A stretch of 18,108 nt of DNA. It comes from an uncultured Asticcacaulis sp. (GTDB lineage: Bacteria > Pseudomonadota > Alphaproteobacteria > Caulobacterales > Caulobacteraceae). Below, piece by piece: positions 1 to 7,708 of this stretch. The stretch lies in the NCBI GenBank assembly GCA_946480525.1, contig CAMLLA010000026.1, positions 1-18,108 of the forward strand. The letters run 5' to 3'. Under the pieces are notes generated by a model. The model searched no databases and was not told the DNA's origin. It was given only the letters and a program-made list of their open reading frames with translations. Made by a program: the position numbers and the translations under genes. How positions within the stretch are numbered: the first letter of the stretch is position 1; each line of letters opens with the position of its first letter.

Positions 1-876
1 TATGTCGGCGACTCACTTGGCCTGGCGCGCGAAGCCGCCAGGTCGGACGCGCAGATCATCGTCCAGGGCGGCGTGCACTTCATGGCCGAGACCTCCAAGA
101 TCCTGGCGCCGGAAAAAACCGTGCTGATCCCCGACCTGCGCGCCGGCTGTTCGCTGGCAACCAGCCTGACGGGTGAACAGGTCCGCCTGATCAAGCAGCG
201 CTATCCCGGCGTTCCGGTCGTCACCTATGTCAACACGACGGCCGATGTGAAGGCCGAAACCGACATCTGCTGCACCTCGGCCAACGCCGTCCAGGTCGTC
301 GAATGGGCAGCGAAGCAATGGGGCACGGATCGCGTCATCCTGATCCCGGACCAGTTCCTGGCCAAGAATGTCGCGCGCCAGACCGACATCAAGATCATCG
401 CGTGGGCCGGCGCCTGTGAAGTGCATGAGCGGTTCAACGCCGAAGACATCGCCGATGTCCGCGCCGCCCACCCGGGCGCCATCGTCCTTGCCCACCCGGA
501 ATGCCCGCCGGACGTCATCGCCGCCTCGGACTTTACCGGCTCGACGACCGCCATGGCCGACTATGTCACATCGTCCAAGGCCAAGCAGGTCGTGCTGATC
601 ACCGAGTGCTCGATGGCCGACAATGTCACTGCCGACGCGCCGGGCGTCGAGTTCCTCAGGCCGTGCAACCTGTGCCCGCACATGAAGCGCATCACGCTTC
701 AGGGCATCTATGACAGCTTGCGCCTGCATCAGTTCGAAGTGACGGTCGATCCGGCCATCATTCCGCGCGCCGCCCTGGCCGTGCAGCGCATGATCGACAT
801 GCCGCCGCTCGACAAGCCCGCGCGCTACGACATGGTCAAGGCCAGGCATCACGTCGATGTCGAGATGATTTCCTAA
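1..876 (+). CDS. nadA: Quinolinate synthase NadA (5' end outside window)
   Basis: Quinolinate synthase condenses iminoaspartate (from NadB) with dihydroxyacetone phosphate to give quinolinate, using an oxygen-sensitive [4Fe-4S] cluster in the cytosol. The reading frame is open from base 1 ([14 protein letters not shown]), so the true start lies upstream. The three cysteine contexts expected of cluster ligands are visible: AGCSLA (Cys codon at 148), HPECP (Cys codon at 502) and CNLCPHMK (Cys codons at 664 and 673). Other family signatures are [30 protein letters not shown] and the substrate-binding DFTGSTTAM stretch. About 291 residues are present of the 330-370 usual for the family, so little is missing. 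It is followed by nadB and nadC on the same strand, the classical NAD de novo set, but a repeat-filled gap of 177 bp separates it from nadB. Confidence 0.96.
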   Translation, partial: YVGDSLGLAREAARSDAQIIVQGGVHFMAETSKILAPEKTVLIPDLRAGCSLATSLTGEQVRLIKQRYPGVPVVTYVNTTADVKAETDICCTSANAVQVVEWAAKQWGTDRVILIPDQFLAKNVARQTDIKIIAWAGACEVHERFNAEDIADVRAAHPGAIVLAHPECPPDVIAASDFTGSTTAMADYVTSSKAKQVVLITECSMADNVTADAPGVEFLRPCNLCPHMKRITLQGIYDSLRLHQFEVTVDPAIIPRAALAVQRMIDMPPLDKPARYDMVKARHHVDVEMIS

Positions 877-894
877 AGTCCAACAGAGCCCTTC

Positions 895-1030
895 CCTTCT
901 CCCCGCTTGAGGGGAGAAGGTGGCTCAAGCCGTCAGGCTGAGCCGGATGAGGGGTTAACCGAGGGTAGGAGCGCGTATCGACCTCCGTTACCCCTCACCT
1001 TACCCTCTCCCCTCAAGCGGGGAGAGGGGG
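895..1030. repeat. Head-to-head pair of palindromic intergenic repeats
   Basis: Two copies of one repeat face each other between nadA and nadB. The left copy has a perfect 10-bp stem, CCTTCTCCCC (895-904) with GGGGAGAAGG (911-920), closed by loop GCTTGA. A second hairpin follows: GGCTCA (922-927) with TGAGCC (939-944). The right copy has a perfect 10-bp stem, CCCTCTCCCC (1003-1012) with GGGGAGAGGG (1019-1028), closed by loop TCAAGC, the reverse complement of the left loop. Between them TGAGGGGT (948-955) faces ACCCCTCA (990-997). It resembles the abundant intergenic palindromes of the CCACCTTCTCCCC type in alphaproteobacteria (recalled, not searched). An apparent N-terminal extension of NadB through this repeat is spurious. 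Confidence 0.85.
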
Positions 1031-1040
1031 CAGAAACATC

Positions 1041-1046
1041 GAGGAG
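1041..1046 (+). promoter_or_regulatory. Ribosome binding site of nadB
   Basis: GAGGAG lies 7 nt before the ATG at 1054. It fixes the NadB start just ahead of the FAD-binding strand. The frame itself is open further upstream, but only through repeat DNA. Confidence 0.75.
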
Positions 1047-1053
1047 ATGTTCA

Positions 1054-2640
1054 ATGCCGAATGAAGTCCATATTCACAAAGGCCCGCTGGTCATCGGCGC
1101 CGGTCTGGCCGGTCTGTCGGTCGCGCTCAATGCCGCGCCCCAGCACGTGCTGGTTTTGGCGCCCGTCGCCCTGGGCAAAGCCTGTTCGTCGGCCTGGGCC
1201 CAGGGCGGGATCGCCGCGGCCCTCGCTCCTGAAGACTCACCAGAGGCCCACGAGGCCGACACAGTCGCTGCCGGCGCCGGTATCGTCGACCCGCTGGCCG
1301 CGAAAACCCTGACCGAGATGGGCCCGGCCGTGGTGCGCAAGCTCAACGACATGGGTGCGCCGTTCGACCACAAACCCGACGGCAGCTTTGTTCTCAACCG
1401 CGAAGCCGCCCACGGTCTGGCGCGCGTCGCGCGCGTCGGCGGCGACCTGGCCGGCAAGGCGATCCTGGAAACGGTCGTCAATGCGGCACTGACCTCTCCG
1501 CACATCGACATCTGGGAGAATGCCTTCGCGCTGGGCCTGATCAAGTCGGATGCCGATACGGTCATCGGCGCCCTGGTCGACTATCAGGGCCGCCGCATCG
1601 AGGTTTACGCCCCGGCCGTCGTCCTGGCCAGCGGTGGCCTGGGCGGGCTTTTCGCGGTCACCACCAACCCCGCCAGTCTGCGCGGTGAGGGCATGGCCAT
1701 GGCCGCCTTGGCCGGCGCCATTATCGCTGACCCCGAGTTCGTCCAGTTCCACCCGACCGGCCTCGACTTCGGCAAGGACCCTGCCCCCCTGGCTACCGAA
1801 GCGCTACGCGGCGAAGGTGCGATTCTGGTCGATGCCAAGGGCGTGCGCTTTGCCCTGGAAGACCATCCCGACGGCGAACTGGCGCCGCGCGATGTCGTCG
1901 CCCGGGCCGTGCACAAGGCGCGTGCCTCCGGCCGTGGCGCCTTCCTCGATGCCACGAAAGCCATCGGGGCGCACTTCCCCGACGAGTTTCCGACCGTCTT
2001 TGCTTCCTGCATGGAATCGGGCGTTGACCCGCGCACTGAAGCCATGCCGGTGGCGCCCGCCGCCCACTATCACATGGGCGGCGTCCGGACCGACATTCAC
2101 GGCCGCACCTCGCTGAAACATCTCTACGCCGCCGGCGAGTGCGCCTCGACAGGCGTCCACGGCGCCAACCGGCTGGCCTCGAACAGCCTGCTGGAAGCCG
2201 CCGCCTTCGGCGAACGCGTCGGCCAGGCGCTGCGTGACATCGGCACCGAAATGTTCGCCCCCGACGTAAAGGCAGCACTGCGTCCCGAGACGCCCCCGCA
2301 ACTCGATGGCGTCGACCTTAAGCGCCTGCGCGAAGCCATGAGCCTGCATGCTGGCGTCGTACGCAACGAACCGGGTCTGAAAACCCTGCAAAGGCTTATC
2401 GGCGAACTCGAAGCCCGCTATCAGGGGGCGCTTGCACTGGTAAATGCACGCCTAATTGCCGATTGCGCCTTGCATCGTAACGAGAGTCGCGGTTCTCATT
2501 ACCGTAGCGATTATCCGCAAACGGCCGCGCACGGCGAACGCACCTATGTACGCTGGGCGGCCACTGAAACGGGTAAATTCGACAAGACCGCAACTGGGGA
2601 CGCAATACCATGTATATCACCGGCCTGCCTGACCTGCTGA
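1054..2640 (+). CDS. nadB: L-aspartate oxidase NadB
   Basis: FAD-dependent L-aspartate oxidase makes iminoaspartate for NadA and belongs to the succinate dehydrogenase/fumarate reductase flavoprotein family. The 528-residue product matches the family's 510-540. The N-terminal dinucleotide-binding motif GAGLAG is at residues 15-20. Next come SSAWAQGGIAAAL, ASGGLGGLF, QFHPTGL, EALRGEGA (the conserved active-site Arg), PAAHYHMGG (active-site His) and LYAAGECASTGVHGANRLASNSLLEA (FAD/substrate loop with Arg). The C-terminal helical domain ends in CALHRNESRGSHYRSDYP, which is typical. I chose the ATG at 1054 because GAGGAG precedes it by 7 nt and the motif spacing fits. The last 31 bp overlap nadC in another frame. 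They encode an unusual Cys-containing tail (CISPACLTC) that I would not expect to be conserved. Confidence 0.97.
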   Translation: MPNEVHIHKGPLVIGAGLAGLSVALNAAPQHVLVLAPVALGKACSSAWAQGGIAAALAPEDSPEAHEADTVAAGAGIVDPLAAKTLTEMGPAVVRKLNDMGAPFDHKPDGSFVLNREAAHGLARVARVGGDLAGKAILETVVNAALTSPHIDIWENAFALGLIKSDADTVIGALVDYQGRRIEVYAPAVVLASGGLGGLFAVTTNPASLRGEGMAMAALAGAIIADPEFVQFHPTGLDFGKDPAPLATEALRGEGAILVDAKGVRFALEDHPDGELAPRDVVARAVHKARASGRGAFLDATKAIGAHFPDEFPTVFASCMESGVDPRTEAMPVAPAAHYHMGGVRTDIHGRTSLKHLYAAGECASTGVHGANRLASNSLLEAAAFGERVGQALRDIGTEMFAPDVKAALRPETPPQLDGVDLKRLREAMSLHAGVVRNEPGLKTLQRLIGELEARYQGALALVNARLIADCALHRNESRGSHYRSDYPQTAAHGERTYVRWAATETGKFDKTATGDAIPCISPACLTC

Positions 2641-3458
2641 TCGAACCGGTCATCCGTGACGCGCTGCGCGAAGACCTGGGCCTGGCCGGCGACGTAACGG
2701 CCTCCGCCGTTATCCAGCCCAAGGCGCGCTTCAAGGCAGAGTTCCGGGCACGCGAAGCGGGCATCAGCGCCGGTATCGACTGCGCCCGCCTTGCCATGAC
2801 GATGATGGACCCGCAGGTCCGCTTTGAAACCCAGCTGCCCGACGGCAGCGCGGTCAAGGCCGGCGATGTGCTGGCCCGTATCGAAGGTAAGGCACGCGCC
2901 ATCCTTGCCGCCGAACGCGTCGCATTGAACCTGCTTTGCCACCTGTCGGGCATCGCGACCCTGACCTCGAAATATGTCGCCACGGTCGAAGGCCTCAATA
3001 CCAAGATCGCCTGTACGCGTAAGACCCTGCCCAATCTGCGCGGGCTGCAAAAGCACGCCGTCAAGTGCGGTGGCGGGCACAACCACCGCTATGGCCTCGA
3101 CGACGCCATCCTGATCAAGGACAATCATATCGCCATCTGCGGCGGTGTCGGTCCGGCGATGGAACGCGCCAAGGCCGGAGTCGGCCACACCATGAAGATC
3201 GAAATCGAAGTCGACTCGATCGCGCAGTTGAAGGAAGCCCTGCCCTATAAGCCGGACGTCCTGCTGCTCGACAACTTCACCCTCGACATGTTCGCCGAAG
3301 CCGTGAAGCTGGCGGCCGGCAAGACGATCCTGGAAGCCTCGGGCGGCATCAACCTCGATACCGTGCGGGCCATCGCTGAAACCGGCGTGGACGTCATCTC
3401 GGTGGGCGCACTGACCCATTCGGCGCCAAACTTTGATATTGGTTTAGACGCGGTTTAA
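2610..3458 (+). CDS. nadC: Nicotinate-nucleotide pyrophosphorylase (quinolinate phosphoribosyltransferase)
   Basis: NadC converts quinolinate and PRPP to nicotinate mononucleotide with loss of CO2, the last step of the de novo branch begun by NadB and NadA. The 282-residue protein has the expected order: an N-terminal alpha/beta sandwich (LRIRDALREDLG-like opening, here IRDALREDLGLAGDVT), RVALNLLCHLSGIAT, then the barrel active-site stretch TRKTLPNLRGLQKHAVKCGG continuing into GHNHRYGLDDAILIKDNHI. After that come IEIEVDSIAQLKEAL, VLLLDNF and the phosphate-binding EASGGI and ISVGALTHS. The ATG at 2610 has GGGA 9 nt upstream and lies 31 bp inside the end of nadB, so translation is probably coupled. 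No later start would keep the conserved N-terminus. The three genes nadA-nadB-nadC likely form one transcriptional unit. Confidence 0.97.
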   Translation: MYITGLPDLLIEPVIRDALREDLGLAGDVTASAVIQPKARFKAEFRAREAGISAGIDCARLAMTMMDPQVRFETQLPDGSAVKAGDVLARIEGKARAILAAERVALNLLCHLSGIATLTSKYVATVEGLNTKIACTRKTLPNLRGLQKHAVKCGGGHNHRYGLDDAILIKDNHIAICGGVGPAMERAKAGVGHTMKIEIEVDSIAQLKEALPYKPDVLLLDNFTLDMFAEAVKLAAGKTILEASGGINLDTVRAIAETGVDVISVGALTHSAPNFDIGLDAV

Positions 3459-3467
3459 GACCGAGGG

Positions 3468-3482
3468 GACTGTATTCCAGTC
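3468..3482. terminator. Weak hairpin between convergent nadC and acyltransferase genes
   Basis: GACTG (3468-3472), a 5-nt loop and CAGTC (3478-3482) fill the 23-bp gap between two convergent stop codons. There is no T-tract on either strand, so intrinsic termination is doubtful. It may only be a barrier hairpin. Confidence 0.25.
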
Positions 3483-4600
3483 TACCCGTTACCCTTGACG
3501 AAGCTCAGCTTTGACACGCGTCGGCTCAGCGGGCGATCGACCATGGCTTCGAAGACGAATGCGGCCGTTAGGGCGGTGGCGATACCTGACGCCCACAAAG
3601 CCCATTGCGCGGCAAACGGCAGGTGCAACAGGCCGATAAGCCGGGGGCTTAAGCCGAACCACAGCGCGCCGATCAGCGAGTGCGTCAGAAAAAGCGAGAA
3701 CGACGCTCGTCCCAGTCGGTGCGACAGCGGCGTTTCATTGAACGTGACCGCGCCCGACAGGGCGATCAGGGTCGCCAGCGCCACAAGTCCGACGGCGTCG
3801 GTTACGACGCTGCGCAGAATCTGTTGAGCCAGGACGACCGACAGCAGGCACATTGTCAGCCCAGTCCAGAATACAGGCGGCTCTACACGCCAGCCGCGCG
3901 TGGCCCGCTCTATCAGGTTGCCGGCCAGAAAGAGAGGAATGGCGCGCAGCAGCCCCCAGGCAAAGGGCAGGTCCGCAAGCGCGCGATGCGCCAGGGCGGC
4001 AGCGGCCAGTTGCGCGCATGTCACGACGGCCACGGCCACGACGACCAGAGCCGCGCGGCTGCGGCCCGGCAATGCCGGCGCATAAAGGCTGTAGAGGGCG
4101 TAACAGACCAGCAGGACCGACAGGGTCCAGGTCGGCACATTCCATACCGGACCGTCGAACATCCCCCAGCCATGAACGAGCGCCGCCTGGGCGAAGAAAC
4201 TCAGCAGGCCGTAATGGTCGGCGTGTCCGGCCGGAAAGCCGGCCACGGTGCAGGCCAGCACGAAGACACCGAATCCCATAAGGACAACCATGTGCGATGG
4301 CCACAAACGCGCCAGGCGGCGAATGAAGAAGCGCAAGGGACTGATGCCGCCGCTCGCCAGGCGGTCGCCATAGGACCGCGACAGGACATAGCCCGACAAC
4401 ATCAGGAAAAAGTCCGTGGCGAGCCACCCCCTGCCCAGAACCGGCAATATCCGCTCCAGTTCGATGGGCGCATTCATGCCGTAGTGATAGATGAGGATGA
4501 AGGCGGCAGCGGCAAAGCGCAACACGTCGAGACTGGCGACGCCCAGACGGGCTGACGACAGGCTCCCAGCAGCAAATTGCGTTGCACTTTCGGCTTTCAC
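3482..4600 (-). CDS. OafA/YrhL-like membrane O-acyltransferase (acyltransferase 3 family)
   Basis: A 372-residue polytopic inner-membrane protein of the acyltransferase 3 family. These proteins move acyl groups (often acetyl) onto envelope glycans or lipids; the substrate here cannot be read from sequence. Family landmarks: LDVLRFAAAAFILIYHYG with the conserved His near residue 40, then GWLATDFFLMLSGYVLSRSYG, and RRLARLWPSHM (the family's R-x-x-R-x-x-P-x-H/Y motif). About ten hydrophobic segments follow, and the basic tail ends LSRRVSKLSF. The start is a GTG without a clear ribosome binding site. An ATG 11 nt upstream is out of frame and closes after five codons, so a start somewhat further in is possible. 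The gene stands alone, convergent with nadC and downstream of the terminator that closes the ABC exporter operon, so it needs its own promoter in only about 25 bp or lives on read-through. Confidence 0.88.
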   Translation of the reverse strand: MKAESATQFAAGSLSSARLGVASLDVLRFAAAAFILIYHYGMNAPIELERILPVLGRGWLATDFFLMLSGYVLSRSYGDRLASGGISPLRFFIRRLARLWPSHMVVLMGFGVFVLACTVAGFPAGHADHYGLLSFFAQAALVHGWGMFDGPVWNVPTWTLSVLLVCYALYSLYAPALPGRSRAALVVVAVAVVTCAQLAAAALAHRALADLPFAWGLLRAIPLFLAGNLIERATRGWRVEPPVFWTGLTMCLLSVVLAQQILRSVVTDAVGLVALATLIALSGAVTFNETPLSHRLGRASFSLFLTHSLIGALWFGLSPRLIGLLHLPFAAQWALWASGIATALTAAFVFEAMVDRPLSRRVSKLSFVKGNG

Positions 4601-4627
4601 ACGGTCTGCATAACACGGACGAATTAA

Positions 4628-4670
4628 AATTATCCCCTCGGCACGGGCGTGCGAGGGGATAATTGTTTTT
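4628..4670 (-). terminator. Strong intrinsic terminator, possibly bidirectional
   Basis: AATTATCCCCTC (4628-4639) pairs perfectly over 12 bp with GAGGGGATAATT (4653-4664). After one bulged G the stem continues with GCAC (4641-4644)/GTGC (4649-4652) around a GGGC tetraloop. On the minus strand the stem is followed by TTTTAATT, which suits ending the adaptor gene at 4697. On the plus strand it is followed by GTTTTT, so it could also stop transcripts coming the other way. Confidence 0.85.
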
Positions 4671-4696
4671 AAGGACTGCCGGGCGGGAGTGCCAGA

Positions 4697-5692
4697 CTAT
4701 TTCTTTTCGGGCGGCTTAGGCGCTTCGCGCTTGATGCCAGCTTTTTCGCCGGGCTTCATGAACTTGACCAGCACGCGCTGACCGATCAGGAAGGGCGTAT
4801 TATCAGCCGAAACGACGACCTCGACGACGCGTTCGTCGCTGGCTTCATTGCCGCCATCCGACTTAAGCTTGCGAGCGCCGAACGTTGCGGCGATCCGGAT
4901 GACCTTGCCGACATACATCTTGGTCGGATCGGCTTCCGGGATGATCTCGACCTCCTGACCGATCGTAACGGACGGAATGGCGCTTTCGACGATTTCCGAA
5001 CGCACGATGTGCGGGATGGACGGTTCCAGGTCGAACATGTTCGACACGTTGAGCGTCGAGGCGCCCATGCCCGGCTGGGCATAGCGGCGAATGATCTTGC
5101 CGTCCATCGGCGCGCGGATGGTCGTCAGTTCCTGGTTATATTCAGCCTGGGCCAGCTGCGCGCGGGCAGTGGACACCGCGGCCTCCTGGGTGCCAAGGGT
5201 CGCGCGGGCGGTTTCGATGGCGTCGCGCGCCTGGTCGAGCTTCTGCTGGGCGACGAAGTTTGACGGCGCCAGCTTGGCCAGGCGGTCATATTCGCGCTGG
5301 GCCGTATTGATCGTGACGCGGGTCAGGGCCAACTGGCTCTGCGCCTGGCTGACGCTGGCGCGCGAGCTGTTCACGGCCAGAAGGGTATCGCGGTCTTCCT
5401 GCTTGGCCAGGATCTGGCCCTTTTTGACCATCTCGCCTTCCTGGACGTAGACTTCAGCGACGATGCCCGGGCGGCGCGCGGCGACTTCGATGACGCCGCC
5501 CTCGACGTCGATCTTGCCGGCCGCGATGGCGGCGTAAGGCGAAGGCGGCGCCTTGACCTGTCCTTTGGGATCGCCGGGCTTGCCGCCAGGGCCACCCGGC
5601 CCACCGGTTTTTTGGCAGGCGGTGAGTGAGGCGCCGGCCAAAGCGAGAGCCAGAACGGCAACGGCGGTAGTCGAGATGAATTTGCGGGACAT
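4697..5692 (-). CDS. Periplasmic adaptor (HlyD/MacA/DevB-like) lipoprotein of an ABC exporter
   Basis: Membrane fusion protein of about 331 residues that should link the inner-membrane ABC transporter encoded just upstream to an outer-membrane channel. The N-terminus (MSRKF, hydrophobic core, SLTAC) is a lipoprotein signal with the lipid-attachment Cys at residue 26. It is followed by a flexible Gly/Pro-rich linker (GGPGGPGGKPGDPKG). The first lipoyl half (GIVAEVYVQEGEMVKKGQILA) leads into a long alpha-helical hairpin rich in Ala/Gln (about residues 100-195, from SVSQAQSQLALTR to AQLAQAEYN). The second lipoyl half is TTIRAPMDGKIIRR, followed by a beta-barrel region and a Lys/Pro-rich tail. 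An in-frame ATG at 5710 would add six residues (MQEKTP) and sits 4 nt after the ATPase stop. I prefer 5692 because it gives a standard signal peptide. No TolC-like gene is in the window. Confidence 0.9.
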   Translation of the reverse strand: MSRKFISTTAVAVLALALAGASLTACQKTGGPGGPGGKPGDPKGQVKAPPSPYAAIAAGKIDVEGGVIEVAARRPGIVAEVYVQEGEMVKKGQILAKQEDRDTLLAVNSSRASVSQAQSQLALTRVTINTAQREYDRLAKLAPSNFVAQQKLDQARDAIETARATLGTQEAAVSTARAQLAQAEYNQELTTIRAPMDGKIIRRYAQPGMGASTLNVSNMFDLEPSIPHIVRSEIVESAIPSVTIGQEVEIIPEADPTKMYVGKVIRIAATFGARKLKSDGGNEASDERVVEVVVSADNTPFLIGQRVLVKFMKPGEKAGIKREAPKPPEKK

Positions 5693-5714
5693 CGGGGTTT
5701 TCTCTTGCATGTTC

Positions 5715-6422
5715 TTATTCGGCCGGCTGGTTGACCATCGTGTCCGACAGTATGTGGCCGTCTTCCATGTGAATGACGCGATCGGCGTAGGCTTCGAGGC
5801 GCGGGTCGTGAGTAACGACAACCACTGCGGCGCCGCGCTCCTTGGCCGCCTGGTGCAGCAGCTTGATACAGACCTGGCCGCTGACCGAATCGAGCGCCGA
5901 GGTCGGCTCATCGGCAAACAGCAGTTGCGGTTCCTTGGCCAGGGCGCGGGCAATAGCAACACGTTGCTTTTCACCGCCCGACAGCTCCGCCGGATATTGC
6001 TTCAGGCGATGGCCGAGGCCGACCGATTCCAGGACCTCCTTGGCGCGCCGGTGCGACTCGGCCTTGGGGACCTTGCAGTACTTCAGGACCTGCTCGACCT
6101 GCTCGGTGGCGTTCAGCGCCGGGAACAGGTTGAAGCCCTGGAAAATAAAGCCGCAATGATCGAGACGAAACTTGTCGATCTTGCCGCGCTTCTTCTTCCA
6201 CAGCGATTCGCCGAGCGCCATGACTTCGCCTTCGTCGGGCTTCATCAGGCCGGACAGGGCGGCAATCAGTGTTGATTTGCCGGATCCCGACGGTCCCATG
6301 ACCATGGTGACCTGTCCATGCCAGGCGTTGAAATCGACGCCCTTGAGGACCTGCTGCTTGAGCTTGCCGATCTTGTAGCCTTTTGACAGGCCCTTGGCAT
6401 CCAGTGCGAGTTTAGCTGTCAT
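5715..6422 (-). CDS. ABC exporter ATPase (LolD/MacB/DevA-like)
   Basis: A 235-residue ATP-binding subunit. Walker [10 protein letters not shown] is at residues 43-51, the Q-loop is FQGFNLF, signature LSGGEKQ is at 147-153, Walker B LLFADEP has Asp171 and Glu172, and the H-loop is THD with His205. The [16 protein letters not shown] region and [25 protein letters not shown] are typical of the MacB/LolD/DevA class, whose permeases are FtsX-like; this fits the gene upstream. Its ATG overlaps the permease stop as ATGA and no Shine-Dalgarno precedes it, so translation is likely coupled. It powers the exporter formed with the permease and the lipoprotein adaptor. The transported substrate is unknown. 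Confidence 0.95.
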   Translation of the reverse strand: MTAKLALDAKGLSKGYKIGKLKQQVLKGVDFNAWHGQVTMVMGPSGSGKSTLIAALSGLMKPDEGEVMALGESLWKKKRGKIDKFRLDHCGFIFQGFNLFPALNATEQVEQVLKYCKVPKAESHRRAKEVLESVGLGHRLKQYPAELSGGEKQRVAIARALAKEPQLLFADEPTSALDSVSGQVCIKLLHQAAKERGAAVVVVTHDPRLEAYADRVIHMEDGHILSDTMVNQPAE

Positions 6423-7555
6423 CTGAGGAGATCCGCGGGCTGGCTTTTCTTAAGGACGCCGAGCGAAATCAGACCCGACACGATGGCGATGAGCATCAGC
6501 ATGATGCCGACCGGGATATCGACGAACAGCGGGAAGTCCATGGGCACCCCACCCCACTTGGCCAGGGCGCCGACGCCCAGGACCAGGAGGGCCGTCAGTC
6601 CAAGACCGGCGACGCCGACCCAGAAGCTGAGCTCCATGATGATGAGCCGCAGTGAGCCCATCGACACGCCCAGGGCGCGCAGGGAGGCGAACTCCTTGAT
6701 ATTGGCCATGATGGCGCCCTGGAGGGTCTGCCAGGTGATGATGATGCCGATACCGATACCCACGAAGGTCATGAAGCCGATCATGATGGCGATGCCGCCT
6801 TCTTTCAGAATGCCGCGCTGCGAACTGGCCGATAGCTGTTCGCGGGTCCAGGCCTTGAACTGGCCATTGCCGATTGCGGTCAGTTCCGCCGCCACTTCCT
6901 TGGAACGGCTCGGATCGCGCAGCTTGACCAGCAGCGGTCCGATACGGGGACCGTCATCATAGACGTAGATCAGCTTGGCGGTCTGGAAGGAGGTGAAGAC
7001 CTGGGTGTTGAACATGTTGGGATAGCCGTCGACGACACCGGCAACCGTCACGGTGCGCCCGTTCATCTTGGCCTTGTCGCCGACCTGGACCCCAAGCTTG
7101 CCAAGGCTCGAGCGGTCGAGAATAACCGCATAAGGTTCCTGAAGCGCCTCGATGACTTCATCCGAGAAGTCGGTGGGCAGCGTTGTCGACCCCTTGACCG
7201 GATCGACCACGACGACGCGGACGCCGTCGCCCTTCGGGGGCTGTCCTTCCTTGGGGAAATTCGACCAGAAGGCAAAATTCATGATCATCGGCTGCACTTC
7301 GGCGACTTCCGGGTGCTGGTAGACCAGCGGGATCATGCGGCGCGGCTGGCCGCTGTCGCCGAAGATGCCATCAGCCTGCGGCGGCAGCACAATCAGGTGC
7401 GCCGGCGACTTGTCGACCGTGGCGGTGAAGGACTTGGCCATGCCCATGAACATGCCGGTCATGGCCAGGACCAGGAGGCCGGCGCAAGCCAGGGCGATAA
7501 CGGCAGCGAGATACCGCCGCCATTCATAGAGCAGGGTGGATAGGGCTAGGGACAT
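6419..7555 (-). CDS. FtsX-like ABC exporter permease (DevC/MacB class)
   Basis: A 378-residue permease with the layout of DevC/MacB-type proteins: one N-terminal membrane helix (about residues 16-38, YLAAVIALACAGLLVLAM), a periplasmic domain of about 210 residues, and three C-terminal helices (about 255-282, 307-334 and 342-370). The stretch NIKEFASLRALGVSMGSLR is the cytoplasmic coupling segment characteristic of FtsX/MacB permeases. It is the first gene of a three-gene unit (permease, ATPase, adaptor), the same components as cyanobacterial devBCA but in a different order. The first ATG of the frame is preceded by a weak AAGTGG. The 153-bp upstream gap holds the likely promoter and inverted repeats. 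Function as a lipid, glycolipid or peptide exporter is inferred from the family only. Confidence 0.92.
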   Translation of the reverse strand: MSLALSTLLYEWRRYLAAVIALACAGLLVLAMTGMFMGMAKSFTATVDKSPAHLIVLPPQADGIFGDSGQPRRMIPLVYQHPEVAEVQPMIMNFAFWSNFPKEGQPPKGDGVRVVVVDPVKGSTTLPTDFSDEVIEALQEPYAVILDRSSLGKLGVQVGDKAKMNGRTVTVAGVVDGYPNMFNTQVFTSFQTAKLIYVYDDGPRIGPLLVKLRDPSRSKEVAAELTAIGNGQFKAWTREQLSASSQRGILKEGGIAIMIGFMTFVGIGIGIIITWQTLQGAIMANIKEFASLRALGVSMGSLRLIIMELSFWVGVAGLGLTALLVLGVGALAKWGGVPMDFPLFVDIPVGIMLMLIAIVSGLISLGVLKKSQPADLLR

Positions 7556-7641
7556 AATACCACTTAAAGAGGCGCATAAGGTATGGCCGGTAACATCTGC
7601 GACTTTATCGCAAAGGTCTAATTAAATCGGCGTAACCAAGT

Positions 7642-7672
7642 ATGGACTTTTTACGTGGTGCTAAAAAGCCAT
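7642..7672. promoter_or_regulatory. AT-rich hairpin/operator-like inverted repeat upstream of the ABC exporter
   Basis: CTTTTTA (7647-7653) and TAAAAAG (7662-7668) are exact reverse complements around an 8-nt spacer. With one bulged A the stem extends by ATGG/CCAT. It lies 87 bp upstream of the permease start and 37 bp beyond the pgsA stop. There is no T-tract after it, so a regulator site is as likely as a terminator. A smaller repeat, TGCGA (7598-7602)/TCGCA (7608-7612), lies closer to the permease. Confidence 0.35.
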
Positions 7673-7708
7673 GGCCGTTTGTGTTCAGAATCGAACGATT
7701 CTAAGGAT

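Noticed and set aside
13..852. Minus-strand frame of 279 codons over nadA
   Set aside because: It is the complement of a gene with unmistakable NadA cysteine motifs; its own translation is Asp/Gly/Val-rich noise.
907..1053. 49-residue N-terminal extension of NadB
   Set aside because: The stretch is the translated intergenic repeat. The ATG at 1054 has a proper ribosome binding site and gives the family length.
3680..4555. Plus-strand frame of 291 codons
   Set aside because: It is antisense to the first acyltransferase, with a low-complexity Gln/Arg-rich product.
7622..7636. CtrA-like site, TTAA with a second TAAC half upstream of the exporter
   Set aside because: With the canonical 7-nt spacing the second half is TAAC, not TTAA, so it matches poorly.
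7687..7702. Possible tRNA T-arm (TTCGATTC on the minus strand)
   Set aside because: The flanking bases do not form the 5-bp T-stem and no acceptor or anticodon arms are present. It is only a 7-bp palindrome.
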